DNA of 28,622 nucleotides from DATEHQ01 sp035279525. Its GTDB lineage: Bacteria; Chloroflexota; Dormibacteria; Dormibacterales; Dormibacteraceae. Made by a program: the position numbers and the translations under genes. Below, piece by piece: positions 14,534-22,200 of the stretch (position 1 is the first letter of the stretch; every line of letters starts with the position of its first letter). Below the pieces are notes generated by a model. That model saw nothing but the letters and a program-made list of their open reading frames with translations. It was not told the DNA's origin and did not search any database. The stretch is from NCBI GenBank assembly GCA_035279525.1, contig DATEHQ010000119.1:1-28622 (forward strand), read 5' to 3'.

Positions 14534-15160
14534 ATGGCCACACCCGCTCAGAGGATGGTCGCCGAGCAGCTGCGGCCGAACGGGGTCACGAACGAACGCG
14601 TCCTCGAGGCGATGGCGTCGATCCCACGCGAGGAGTTCCTGGCACCGAAGATGCGACGCCACGCGTATGAAGACCGTGCCCTCGCGATCGACTGCGGCCA
14701 GACCATCTCGCAGCCGCTGGTCGTGGGGCTGATGACGCAGGCGGTGGCGCCAGGGCCTGACGACGTCGCGCTCGAGGTCGGCGCCGGCTCCGGTTACCAG
14801 GCGGCGGTGCTGGGCCGGCTGTGCCGGAAGGTCGTCACGCTGGAGCGCGAGCCTGCCCTGGCCGAGCACGCCGCGGCCACACTCAAGCGACTCGGCTTCA
14901 CCAACGTCGAGGTCGCCGTGGCCGACGGGAGCGAGGGTTGGCCGGCGGAGGCTCCCTACAAGGTCATCGTCGTGGCGGCTGCCGCGAAGGAGGTTCCGGC
15001 GGCGCTGATCGACGAGCTTGCGGACGGGGGCTGCATGGTGATCCCCATCGCCCTGTCCGGCGACGCGCCGCAGGACCTTCGGCTGTACGTCCGCCGCGGC
15101 GACCAGGTCACCTATCGCTCGCTTTTCCCGGTCCTGTTCGTGCCCTTACGGACTGGCTGA
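14534..15160 (+). CDS. pcm: Protein-L-isoaspartate O-methyltransferase
   Basis: A 208-residue SAM-dependent repair methyltransferase that tags isoaspartyl residues in aged proteins for return to aspartate. The family signature GQTISQPLVVGLMTQA is followed by motif I, ALEVGAGSGYQAAVLG, then VVTLEREPALAEHA, and the later VIVVAAAAKEVPAALIDEL. The N-terminus MVAEQLRPNGVTNERVLEAM is typical. ATG 14534 is the start that keeps the family beginning; it lies face to face with the HPRT gene's upstream region (divergent). The last 15 bases overlap the convergent UPF0182 gene. An isoaspartyl peptidase gene occurs further along the window (24992), the second step in isoaspartyl handling, though the two are 10 kb apart. 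Confidence 0.93.
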   Translation: MATPAQRMVAEQLRPNGVTNERVLEAMASIPREEFLAPKMRRHAYEDRALAIDCGQTISQPLVVGLMTQAVAPGPDDVALEVGAGSGYQAAVLGRLCRKVVTLEREPALAEHAAATLKRLGFTNVEVAVADGSEGWPAEAPYKVIVVAAAAKEVPAALIDELADGGCMVIPIALSGDAPQDLRLYVRRGDQVTYRSLFPVLFVPLRTG

Positions 15161-18022
15161 GGCCTTGGGTGACGGGCTGGGCGACGCGCCGGTCGGGGAG
15201 CTCGCCCCGCCGGTCAGTCCCTGGAGCTGCTCCAGCAGCCGCCCGACGATTTTCATCTCGCTCGCAAACGTGGTCAGGTCGCCCGCCGCCAGCGCCCTGT
15301 ATGCGGCCTGGTAGTGCTGGTTCGCCTGGGAGATCAGGTTCTGGATTTGAGCCACCTGGGCCGGCGTGAACACCGTCGGAGGAGGACCGTTGTTGGTCGG
15401 CGGGGCCGTACCTGAACCGACGAGCTGCTGGATCGCCTGATCGAGCGTGTCCGCGTAGACGACCTGTGACGAAGATCCGCTCTGGTCGACCAGGATGACC
15501 TTTTTCAGCTCGGGCAGGCTCGACGACGTCGTCGCGCTGAGGTAGATCGGCTCGAAGTAGAGGAAGGAGTTGCCGATGGGAACCACGAGCAGGTTGCCCT
15601 GTATGACCTGTGAGCCGGTGCTGTGGAAGAGCGTGAACGCCTGCGAGATGGTCGGGTCCTGGTTGATCAGGTTGGCCACCTGCTGCGGCCCAAAGATGGC
15701 TTTGTCCTTGGGCAGCACGTAGGAAACGTACTGGCCGTAGTTGGATCCGTCGCTGCGCGCCGCCATCCACGACACCATGTTGTTCTTGAGGTGCGGCGTG
15801 AACGGCATGATGAGAAGGAACTCGGCGCTTTGCTGGCCGGGCAGGCGGAACAGGACGTAGTACGGCTCGACCGGCGTGGGGAGCGCCCCCGGCGAGGTCT
15901 GAGCGGTCGGGATGTCCCACACGTCCTCGCGCGAGAAGAAGACCTTCGGGTCGGTGATGTGGTAGGTCGCGTAGATATGGACCTGCGCGTCGAAGAGATC
16001 GATCGGCACGCGGACGTGCGCGCGCAGGCTCGAGGGCATCGCGTCGATCGGCTTGAAGAGCGTCGGGAAGGTCGCGGCGTATGCCTTGATCAGCGGGTCC
16101 TTGTTGTCGACGATGTAGTAGCTGGTCGAACCGTCGTACGCGTCGATCACGACCTTCACGGAGTTGCGCACGTAGTTGATGTCGCTCGCGTTGTTGCTGT
16201 TCGGCTGGAAGGTCGTGGTCTGCGAGTACGGATATGTGCCGGCGGTCGTGTACGCGTCGAGGATCCAGTAGAGCCTGCCGTCCGCGACCACGATGTACGG
16301 GTCTCCGTCGAAGGTCAGGAACGGAGCCATCTCCGAAGCGCGGTCGACGACGTTGCGCCGGTAGAGCATCTGGGTCTTGTCCGTGATCTGGCCCGAAACG
16401 AGCAGGTTGAAGTCGCCCAGCTTCATGGCCCACAGCGCGCGGTTGCCCGCCGTCATGGGCACGCCACCTCCCCCTGTGTAAGAGGTGAAGACGTCCTGGC
16501 CGCCCTGCGGATAGTCGAACTCGTGCGTGTTGTTCGGGGCCAGCACGTAGTCGCCGGTCGACGGCCGCAGCTCACCGAAGTAGATCGCCGGTTGAGTGAT
16601 CTGAAGCGGTCCGGTCGGCGGGACGTTGCCGACCACGTAGTTCGGCAGACCCTGGCCGACGACTGCGTTCACCGGGTTGGCCGCGACGCCGTATCCGTGC
16701 GTGTAGACGAGGTGCTGGTTGACCCAGTTGTTCGCGGCCCCCGGAACGCTCGTCACGTCGAGCTCGCGGGCGCTGATCTCGAGCTGCTCGTACTGGCCGT
16801 TGATGGTGTAGCGGTCGAGGTCGATGTCGTTGAAGGTGTAGTAGGTGCGCAGCGCCTGCTGCTGCGCATAGGTCTGCTTGAGGGGGCCGTAGTCCCACAG
16901 CCGAAGGTTGTTGATGGTGACCTGGTCGCTTTGAACGTCCGCGGACGTCAGGGGCTGGTCACCGGTCAGGGTGTTGTTGACGGTGACGTTCGACAGCCCA
17001 TAGCCGGCCCGCGTGCCCGCGATCTCGCGCGCGATGTACGGGAGCTCGTAGGTCTGTGCGTTCGGGGTCACCGACACGCCCTGCACCAACGCCGGATAGG
17101 CCTGGCCGACGACGAGCAGCGCGATCCACAGGCCGGCCGCGGCCGCCGGCAGCCACAGCCGGCGCAGCCACGCGTTGACGATGAGCGCGCCCGCCAGGAC
17201 CACGGCGGCGCCCGCCTGGAACGTGTACAGCGGCAGCCTTGCGTTCACGTCGGTGTACGCCGCGCCCCAGACGGTGTTGCTGTTGTGCGCGTAGAGGAGG
17301 TCGTACCGCCCGAGCCACGTCCAGCCCGCGAGCACGAGCGCGAACACGCCCAGCATGACCGACAGGTGGGCGATCGCGAGCGGGCTGAAGTTGAGGGCAA
17401 ATGCGTTGCCCCGCCACGCGTACATGAAGGCGACGAGGAGCACGCCGAGGAACGCGAGCCCGAGCGCCCAGTTCGCGAGGGCATGCAGGAACGGCAGGGT
17501 CAGCAGATAAAAGGAGATGTCCTGTCCCAGGACTGGGTCGGTCACGCCGGTCGGCGTCGCATGCTCGAAGAGGGCCAGGCTCATCCACTGGGTGCCTGCG
17601 CCGCCCGACAGGATCAGCGCGATCAGCGCCGCGCCGGCGAGGCCGACGATGCCGATGCCGCTCCTGATGCTGGAACGCCGGATGCCGACGGCCCTCAGGC
17701 CCGGTCCCGAACGCACGCGAAGCGCGACCAGGACATTCGCGGCGAGGTAGACGAACGCCAGAACGAGACTCCCGACCACCAGCTGCGTCTGCAGCCCCAC
17801 CCGCGTCGTGAAGACGCTGCTGTAGCCGAGCGCGCTGTACCACTGAAGCTCGGTGAAGAACCAGACGATCGGGCTCGCCAGGATGAAGACGAAGATCGCC
17901 AGCACGAAGAGCGAGACCGCGACCCAGAAACGTCGCGGGGGTCGCGGGATTCGGATGTCTCTTCCCGGTTCGAACGGTCCCCCTCGCTCGAACGGGTCGA
18001 AGGGCCTGTACCGGCGGGTCAT
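15146..18022 (-). CDS. UPF0182 family large membrane protein
   Basis: A 958-residue protein of the UPF0182 family, conserved in actinobacteria, cyanobacteria and chloroflexi with no known function. The N-terminal third (about residues 31-310) has seven hydrophobic helices, beginning FWVAVSLFVLAIFVFILASP, and is followed by a large predicted extracytoplasmic region with characteristic segments: NLRLWDYGPLKQTYAQQQAL, FNDIDLDRYTING, YTHGYGVAANPVNAV, MPSSLRAHVRVPIDLF and MVSWMAARSDGSNYG. The C-terminus is a Ser/Pro/Ala-rich low-complexity tail after a helical region (about 900-935). The ATG at 18022 lacks a ribosome site; TCTAAG at 18039-18034 could serve as a -10 for a leaderless transcript. A 917-codon antisense frame covers nearly the whole gene and is rejected. 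The last 15 bases overlap pcm. Confidence 0.93.
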   Translation of the reverse strand: MTRRYRPFDPFERGGPFEPGRDIRIPRPPRRFWVAVSLFVLAIFVFILASPIVWFFTELQWYSALGYSSVFTTRVGLQTQLVVGSLVLAFVYLAANVLVALRVRSGPGLRAVGIRRSSIRSGIGIVGLAGAALIALILSGGAGTQWMSLALFEHATPTGVTDPVLGQDISFYLLTLPFLHALANWALGLAFLGVLLVAFMYAWRGNAFALNFSPLAIAHLSVMLGVFALVLAGWTWLGRYDLLYAHNSNTVWGAAYTDVNARLPLYTFQAGAAVVLAGALIVNAWLRRLWLPAAAAGLWIALLVVGQAYPALVQGVSVTPNAQTYELPYIAREIAGTRAGYGLSNVTVNNTLTGDQPLTSADVQSDQVTINNLRLWDYGPLKQTYAQQQALRTYYTFNDIDLDRYTINGQYEQLEISARELDVTSVPGAANNWVNQHLVYTHGYGVAANPVNAVVGQGLPNYVVGNVPPTGPLQITQPAIYFGELRPSTGDYVLAPNNTHEFDYPQGGQDVFTSYTGGGGVPMTAGNRALWAMKLGDFNLLVSGQITDKTQMLYRRNVVDRASEMAPFLTFDGDPYIVVADGRLYWILDAYTTAGTYPYSQTTTFQPNSNNASDINYVRNSVKVVIDAYDGSTSYYIVDNKDPLIKAYAATFPTLFKPIDAMPSSLRAHVRVPIDLFDAQVHIYATYHITDPKVFFSREDVWDIPTAQTSPGALPTPVEPYYVLFRLPGQQSAEFLLIMPFTPHLKNNMVSWMAARSDGSNYGQYVSYVLPKDKAIFGPQQVANLINQDPTISQAFTLFHSTGSQVIQGNLLVVPIGNSFLYFEPIYLSATTSSSLPELKKVILVDQSGSSSQVVYADTLDQAIQQLVGSGTAPPTNNGPPPTVFTPAQVAQIQNLISQANQHYQAAYRALAAGDLTTFASEMKIVGRLLEQLQGLTGGASSPTGASPSPSPKASASP

Positions 18023-18033
18023 GTGAGAGGAAG

Positions 18034-18039
18034 CTTAGA
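18034..18039 (-). promoter_or_regulatory. Possible -10 for leaderless UPF0182 gene
   Basis: TCTAAG on the minus strand (four of six) lies 11 bases before the ATG at 18022 and overlaps the stop of the epimerase gene. No ribosome site precedes the ATG, which fits a short or absent leader. Weak on its own; the same geometry recurs at other genes here. Confidence 0.3.
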
Positions 18040-19015
18040 CCGATCCCTTCGCCGCCTCGAAGGCGCGGTCGTCGGCGCTGAAGTCGGCGTCCGCGTGGGC
18101 GGGAGGATGATCGAGGTGCCACCTGACCGTCGTGCGGAGCGTCTCTTCTGGGTCGGAGGTGGTCCAGCCCAGGAGCGCTCGCGCCTTGCGCGCGGTGGAG
18201 GCGATGTGCTGCCTCATCGTCCCCGTGGCCTCGAGGTCCTCGGGGAGCATCTCGTCCGGCACGCGCACGAGCTCAGCCTCGAAGCCCGCTGCCGCGAGGA
18301 TCATCAGCGCCCACATCCGGATCGAGTAGGTGCGGTCCTCGCACAGGTTGAAGACCTGGCCCACAGCCGCCGGTGACCGGAGCGCCAGATGCACGCCGCG
18401 GGCGATGTCGCGGACGTAACCGCGGCAGGCGAGCCACGTCCCTGCGCCAAACGGGATCCGCTCGCGGCCGGCTCGCACGCGCCTGAGGATGAACTCCTCG
18501 CGCAGCTGGTAATCATGCTCGCCGTAGACCATGGGCAGGCGCAGGGACGTCGCCCCGTGCGCGAGATAGACCTCCTCGACGTCGAGCTTGTCGTAGTCAT
18601 CGAGGCCGGGCATCTTGCCCCGATACGGATACCGGTTCTCACGCACCGGGGACTCCTCGTCGAGCGGGATCGGGTCGGTCTCGCGCCCCTCGTTGAGAGC
18701 GCCGAAGGCCCGATAGACGTCGAGGCTGGAGATGACAGCGAGGCGGAGCCCCGATGGCAGGGCGGCGAGCACCGTCTCCGCGTCGGCGCGGGTCAGGGCT
18801 CGGCAGTCGACGGCGGCGTCAGGTCCGAACGCGGCGATCTCGCCGGCGTGGCCGCCGATCTCCATCCGGTCGCAGTGGACGTGGCGCACAGCCGGCATGT
18901 CGGGGGGCTCGAGGATCCCGCGGTGGACGAGCAGCAGATCGTGGCCTGCCGCCGCCAGCTCCTCGACGATCGCGCGGCCGATGAACCGCGTGCCGCCGAG
19001 GACTACGACCCTCAG
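18035..19015 (-). CDS. NAD-dependent epimerase/dehydratase with CTG start
   Basis: A 326-residue short-chain dehydrogenase of the extended (nucleotide-sugar epimerase) type. The Rossmann motif VVVLGGTRFIGRAIVEELA is at the very N-terminus, AVISSLDVYRAFGAL carries the serine region, and the C-terminal part has VRDIARGVHLALRSP and ARKARALLGWTTSDPEETL. The usual YxxxK is present as YDKLDVEE in the segment GLDDYDKLDVEEVYLAHG, where the lysine pattern is altered, so catalysis is uncertain. The protein begins right after the clpP stop: no ATG, GTG or TTG precedes the Rossmann strand, and CTG 19015 forms a CTGA overlap. A larger open frame upstream is only a shadow of clpP. It is third in the clgR-clpP operon. 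Confidence 0.85.
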   Translation of the reverse strand: MRVVVLGGTRFIGRAIVEELAAAGHDLLLVHRGILEPPDMPAVRHVHCDRMEIGGHAGEIAAFGPDAAVDCRALTRADAETVLAALPSGLRLAVISSLDVYRAFGALNEGRETDPIPLDEESPVRENRYPYRGKMPGLDDYDKLDVEEVYLAHGATSLRLPMVYGEHDYQLREEFILRRVRAGRERIPFGAGTWLACRGYVRDIARGVHLALRSPAAVGQVFNLCEDRTYSIRMWALMILAAAGFEAELVRVPDEMLPEDLEATGTMRQHIASTARKARALLGWTTSDPEETLRTTVRWHLDHPPAHADADFSADDRAFEAAKGSV

Positions 19016-19623
19016 GCCTTCACCGGCGCCGTGACGTGCGGATTGCGCTCGACGATCATGTCGACCAGGCCCCAGTCCTTCGCTTGCTCCGGCGTCAGGA
19101 AAAAGTCGCGCTCCATGGCGCGTTCGACGTCCTCGAGCTGGCGGCCGCAGTGCTTGGCGTAGATGCGCGCGATCTGCTCGCGCTGGCGGAGGATCTCCTG
19201 GGCGTGGATCTGGATGTCGGTCGCCTGGCCCTGGATGCCCTGCGTGAAAGGTTGGTGGATGAGGATCTGAGCGTGGGGCAGCGACATGCGCATGCCGGGG
19301 TCGCCCCCCGCGAGCAGGATGGAAGCGCCGCTGGCGGCCAGTCCCGTGCAAAGCGTCGCGACCTTGGGGCCGACGTACTGCATGGCGTCATAGATGGACA
19401 GCGCCGCTGTCAGCGAGCCGCCGGGGCTGTTGATGTAGACATGGATGTCGCGGTCCCCCGCCTCGTTTTCCAGGAACAGGAGCTGGGCGGTGACAGTGGT
19501 GGCCATGTCATCGTCGATGACGCCGCGGACGAACACCACGCCGTCCTTGAGCAGCCTTGAGTAGATGTCGTACGCGCGCTCACCGCGCCCGTCGTTGGTG
19601 ATCACGGTCGGGATCAGGTGCAT
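19012..19623 (-). CDS. clpP: ATP-dependent Clp protease proteolytic subunit
   Basis: A 203-residue serine peptidase that forms the Clp proteolytic barrel with ClpX/ClpC ATPases. The triad is Ser98 (GLAASGAS), His123 (LIHQP) and Asp173 (ERDFF), matching E. coli positions 111, 136 and 185. The usual GQAASMGA around the serine reads GLAASGAS, a variant seen in some paralogues. The MHLIPTVITNDGRGERAYDIY start is typical of ClpP without a long propeptide. The ribosome site AAGGAGGT (19637-19630) overlaps the clgR stop and is the strongest in the window, six bases before ATG 19623. It lies between clgR and the epimerase, translationally linked to the latter. Confidence 0.94.
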   Translation of the reverse strand: MHLIPTVITNDGRGERAYDIYSRLLKDGVVFVRGVIDDDMATTVTAQLLFLENEAGDRDIHVYINSPGGSLTAALSIYDAMQYVGPKVATLCTGLAASGASILLAGGDPGMRMSLPHAQILIHQPFTQGIQGQATDIQIHAQEILRQREQIARIYAKHCGRQLEDVERAMERDFFLTPEQAKDWGLVDMIVERNPHVTAPVKA

Positions 19624-19627
19624 CGGA

Positions 19628-20104
19628 CTACCTCCTTGGCACTGATTTGGTGGGCCCCCGCGAAGTCTCGTCGTGGGCTCCGACTTCGCGGGGAAAAAAA
19701 CCGATGGGGGCCTTCGGTTTGGGCGGCGGGTTGGCCATCGCCAGGAAAGCGCTGAAATCGGCCACGCTGCGCAGCGCCTCGAGTGGCAGCGACGCGGTGG
19801 CGAGGCGCAGCTTGACTGGCGGGTCGTCGGGCCATGCCGGTTGGTCTGAGTCCGCGCCCAGCAGCCGCGCGAGGTCGGCGTAGATCTCGGCGGGCGGGGC
19901 GCCCAGGGCGTGGGCCACCGCGAGCAGCCGCTCGGTCGAGACCTCCTTGCGCCCGCGCTCGACCTCGGACAGGTGGGCGGGCGACAGGCCGGCCTCGCCG
20001 GCGACCTCGGTCAGCGTGCGGCGGGCGGCCTCCCGGCGCTGACGCAGAATCGCGCCGAGAGCGGTACGGACGGTCTGAGCGGATTCGCTGGCAGCGAAAG
20101 TCAT
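19628..20104 (-). CDS. clgR: XRE-family regulator, ClgR-like
   Basis: A 158-residue DNA-binding protein with one helix-turn-helix of the XRE type: LGAILRQRREAARRTLTEVA, GLSPAHLSEVERGRKEVSTE, LLAVAHALG. This is the pattern of ClgR, the activator of clp genes in actinobacteria, and the gene directly precedes clpP. The C-terminal ~80 residues are poorly conserved, Pro-rich and basic. ATG 20104 is chosen over ATG 20122, because the latter lies within a -10 box. The gene has its own promoter and a palindrome, TTCGCTGGCAGCGAA, overlapping codons 3-7, close to the published ClgR consensus. The start lies six to seven bases after the predicted transcription start. Confidence in the ClgR name is fairly good but based on fold and context. 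Confidence 0.8.
   Translation of the reverse strand: MTFAASESAQTVRTALGAILRQRREAARRTLTEVAGEAGLSPAHLSEVERGRKEVSTERLLAVAHALGAPPAEIYADLARLLGADSDQPAWPDDPPVKLRLATASLPLEALRSVADFSAFLAMANPPPKPKAPIGFFPREVGAHDETSRGPTKSVPRR
20084..20098. promoter_or_regulatory. ClgR-like operator inside the start of clgR
   Basis: TTCGCT-GGC-AGCGAA is a perfect 6-3-6 inverted repeat. It matches the corynebacterial ClgR motif (WCGCYNANRGCGWW) at all positions except the central A, which is G. It spans codons 3-7 of clgR, about 13-27 bases downstream of the predicted transcription start, a position suited to repression of its own operon and not to activation. Confidence 0.55.
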
Positions 20105-20117
20105 CTCTTGGCAGCAA

Positions 20118-20146
20118 ATCATACGCCGCCTGCCCGGCCGGGTCAG
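20118..20146 (-). promoter_or_regulatory. clgR-clpP operon promoter
   Basis: CTGACC (20146-20141, four of six) and TATGAT (20123-20118, five of six) are separated by exactly 17 bases. Transcription would begin near 20111, giving a leader of about six bases before ATG 20104. The -35 overlaps the stop codon of the upstream reductase gene, and the -10 includes the ATG at 20122. Confidence 0.6.
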
Positions 20147-21366
20147 TCCTTCAGGTTCGCCGGGTCGAGCAGCTCCTGCTTCGGTCTCGCGATCACCTGG
20201 CGCGATCGCATGATCTCGATCAGCTTCTTGCGGCCCTTGGGCGGACCGATCATGATCGCGCCCACCAGCCGGTCGTCCTTGAAGAACAGCTTGCGGTAGA
20301 ACTTCTCCTCGAAGCTGAACGTGCGCACCGACTCCAGGTCGGGCTGCACATCGGGGGTCACGCCCATCACCGCCAGCGTCGACCCGAACATCGTCGTCGT
20401 GTAGGTCGGCACGTCGAAGAAGTCCTCATCCGCGCCGGCCATGTTGCGCGCGGCGACGCGGCCGTGGGCCTCCGCGTTGTCCCAGGTCCCCATCTGGTTG
20501 TGGCGCTGGACCATGAGGTCGTAGAAGACCGCGATGTCACCTGCCGCGTACACGTCGGGCGCGGCCGCGCGCAGCTTTGCGTCGGTGACGATGCCTTTGT
20601 TCAGCTCGATGCTTGTGTTGCGCGCCGGCTCGTTGTAGTAATCGAGCCCGACGCCGTACGTGAGGAGGTCGAACTCGACCTTCCGGCCGTTGACCGTCTC
20701 GGCCAGGTACCGGCCGTTGACGCGGCTGAACTTCTGGACCTCGTCCGACGTGATGAAGTCCACGCCCTGGGCTTCGCCCATCTGGCGGCACAGCCGGCCA
20801 CCTTCCTCGTCCAGGACGTAGCGGAGGAACCACGGCCCCCGCATGATCCAGGTGAGCTGCGCCTTCTTGCGAAAGCTGACGCCCTCGGCGAGCTCGTAGC
20901 CGATGAAGCTGCCGCCCATGACCAGCACGCGCTGAGCGGAGTCGGCCTTCTCGATGATCGCGTCCGTGTCGTCGATGGTCTGAAACCCGAGGCAGGCCGA
21001 CACCAGGTCCGAGCCCGGCCACGGCGGCGGCTTGGGCCGGCCGCCGGTGGCGATCAGGATCGCGTCGTACTTGAACTCCTCGTCGCGGTTGGTGCGGACG
21101 ATCCTCTCTCGCGCGTCGATCGCCGTGGCCCAGGTCTCGAAATGGATCTCGAGGTTCTGCTTCGCGTAATCCTCGACGGTGCGCATGAAGACCTTCTCGC
21201 GCCGGACCTGTCCGCGCAGGTAGCGCGGCAGCGCGACCCGGTTGTAGAGAGGATGCTTCTCGGCCGCGATGATCACGATCGCGGCGTCTGGGTCGGCCTT
21301 GCGCAGCTCCTCGGCGCACGTCTGGCCGGCGATGCCATTGCCGACGATCACGTACCTACGAGTCAA
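20143..21366 (-). CDS. FAD/NAD(P)-dependent oxidoreductase (ferredoxin/nitrite reductase-like)
   Basis: A 407-residue pyridine-nucleotide-disulfide oxidoreductase-type flavoprotein. The FAD motif VIVGNGIAGQTCAEELRK is at the N-terminus, HPLYNRVALPRYLRGQ is the segment typical of NirB/rubredoxin-reductase relatives, the NAD motif is VLVMGGSFIGYELAEGVSF, and the second FAD motif is PDVYAAGDIAVFYD. No redox-active cysteine pair is seen, which fits the ferredoxin/rubredoxin reductase group. The electron acceptor is unknown. TTG 21366 starts immediately after the stop of the upstream GNAT gene (TAG-TTG), so the two are probably coupled. An internal GTG at 21351 would remove only a few residues. 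Confidence 0.87.
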   Translation of the reverse strand: MTRRYVIVGNGIAGQTCAEELRKADPDAAIVIIAAEKHPLYNRVALPRYLRGQVRREKVFMRTVEDYAKQNLEIHFETWATAIDARERIVRTNRDEEFKYDAILIATGGRPKPPPWPGSDLVSACLGFQTIDDTDAIIEKADSAQRVLVMGGSFIGYELAEGVSFRKKAQLTWIMRGPWFLRYVLDEEGGRLCRQMGEAQGVDFITSDEVQKFSRVNGRYLAETVNGRKVEFDLLTYGVGLDYYNEPARNTSIELNKGIVTDAKLRAAAPDVYAAGDIAVFYDLMVQRHNQMGTWDNAEAHGRVAARNMAGADEDFFDVPTYTTTMFGSTLAVMGVTPDVQPDLESVRTFSFEEKFYRKLFFKDDRLVGAIMIGPPKGRKKLIEIMRSRQVIARPKQELLDPANLKD

Positions 21367-22200
21367 CTAGAGCGTCAGGCCGTAGATGTACGCGGTGTCA
21401 TCAGCATTCGCGAAATCGTATCCGGTGGCGTGCAGGTCATCGATCGCCGGGTGGCCCCGCGGTACGTTTACGGTGACGTGCCGCAGGCCGTCGGCGTCCG
21501 CCTCGTAGCGCAGGGCCATCAGCAGCTCGCGCAGTGCGCCGCCCGTACCCGCGACGAACGCGACCGCGAGGTTCTCCCCCCACGGCTCGCGCATTCCGAC
21601 GAGCGCCCGGCCGCCGGGGCCGACACGCAGCATGCCTTCGCGAGCGAGACGCTCCAGCTCGTCAGCACCCAGGTCGTGCGCCCCGTTGAAGTCGGCGCTC
21701 ACGCCGTGATACAGCTCGATGCCTGGTGAGCCGGCGATCGTCGGCCACAGCCCCCGCGCCTCCGCGGGCTCGGGGATGTTCGCGGGATCACCCCCCTCGA
21801 CACGTGACCCGCGCAGCCAGCGGACGTCGACCAGGCGGCTGAAGCCGACCGACTCGAACAGGTCGGCGGCGTCCCGGTTTCCGGTACCCAGACGCATCTC
21901 GCGGAAGCGCTGCTGTCTGGCTTCGGCGATCGCGGAGACGAGCATGGCGCGGGCGATTCCCTGCCGGCGATGAGTGCTCGCGACACGGAGCCCCTCGTAC
22001 CAGGTCAGCCCCGGCGCATACGGCCGCATCCTGTGGACGCCGACCACGACACCCTCGAGCTCAGCCGCCTGGAAGGCGGCGCCTGCGTCGCGCACCCAGT
22101 CGTCGAAGACGTTGGGCAGGTAGTCATGGCCGTCCCACACGTCGCGTGTGATCTCCATCACGCGTTCGCGGTCGGCCGGCCTGACAGGCCGCAGGGTCAG
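21367..22200 (-). CDS. Double GNAT-domain acetyltransferase with CTG start
   Basis: A 277-residue protein with two acetyltransferase-like halves. The first is complete: LRPVRPADRERVMEITRDVW, then GLRVASTHRRQGIARAMLVS as the CoA-binding motif and AADLFESVGFSRL. The second half (about 170-277) is a weaker GNAT copy that lacks a clear R-x-x-G-x-G motif (RELLMALRYEADADGLRHV). Substrate unknown. The family N-terminus LRPVRPAD needs initiation at CTG 22200, which forms a CTGA overlap with the methyltransferase stop; the first conventional start, GTG 22161, would drop the first strand. Confidence 0.82.
   Translation of the reverse strand: MTLRPVRPADRERVMEITRDVWDGHDYLPNVFDDWVRDAGAAFQAAELEGVVVGVHRMRPYAPGLTWYEGLRVASTHRRQGIARAMLVSAIAEARQQRFREMRLGTGNRDAADLFESVGFSRLVDVRWLRGSRVEGGDPANIPEPAEARGLWPTIAGSPGIELYHGVSADFNGAHDLGADELERLAREGMLRVGPGGRALVGMREPWGENLAVAFVAGTGGALRELLMALRYEADADGLRHVTVNVPRGHPAIDDLHATGYDFANADDTAYIYGLTL

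Noticed and set aside
15623..18376. A 917-codon open frame on the plus strand
   Set aside because: It lies antisense to the UPF0182 gene, which has clear family motifs; composition is Arg/Asp/Val-rich, as expected of a high-GC shadow frame.
19834..21729. A 631-codon plus-strand frame
   Set aside because: Runs antisense across clgR, the flavin reductase and the GNAT gene; no motif, shadow composition.
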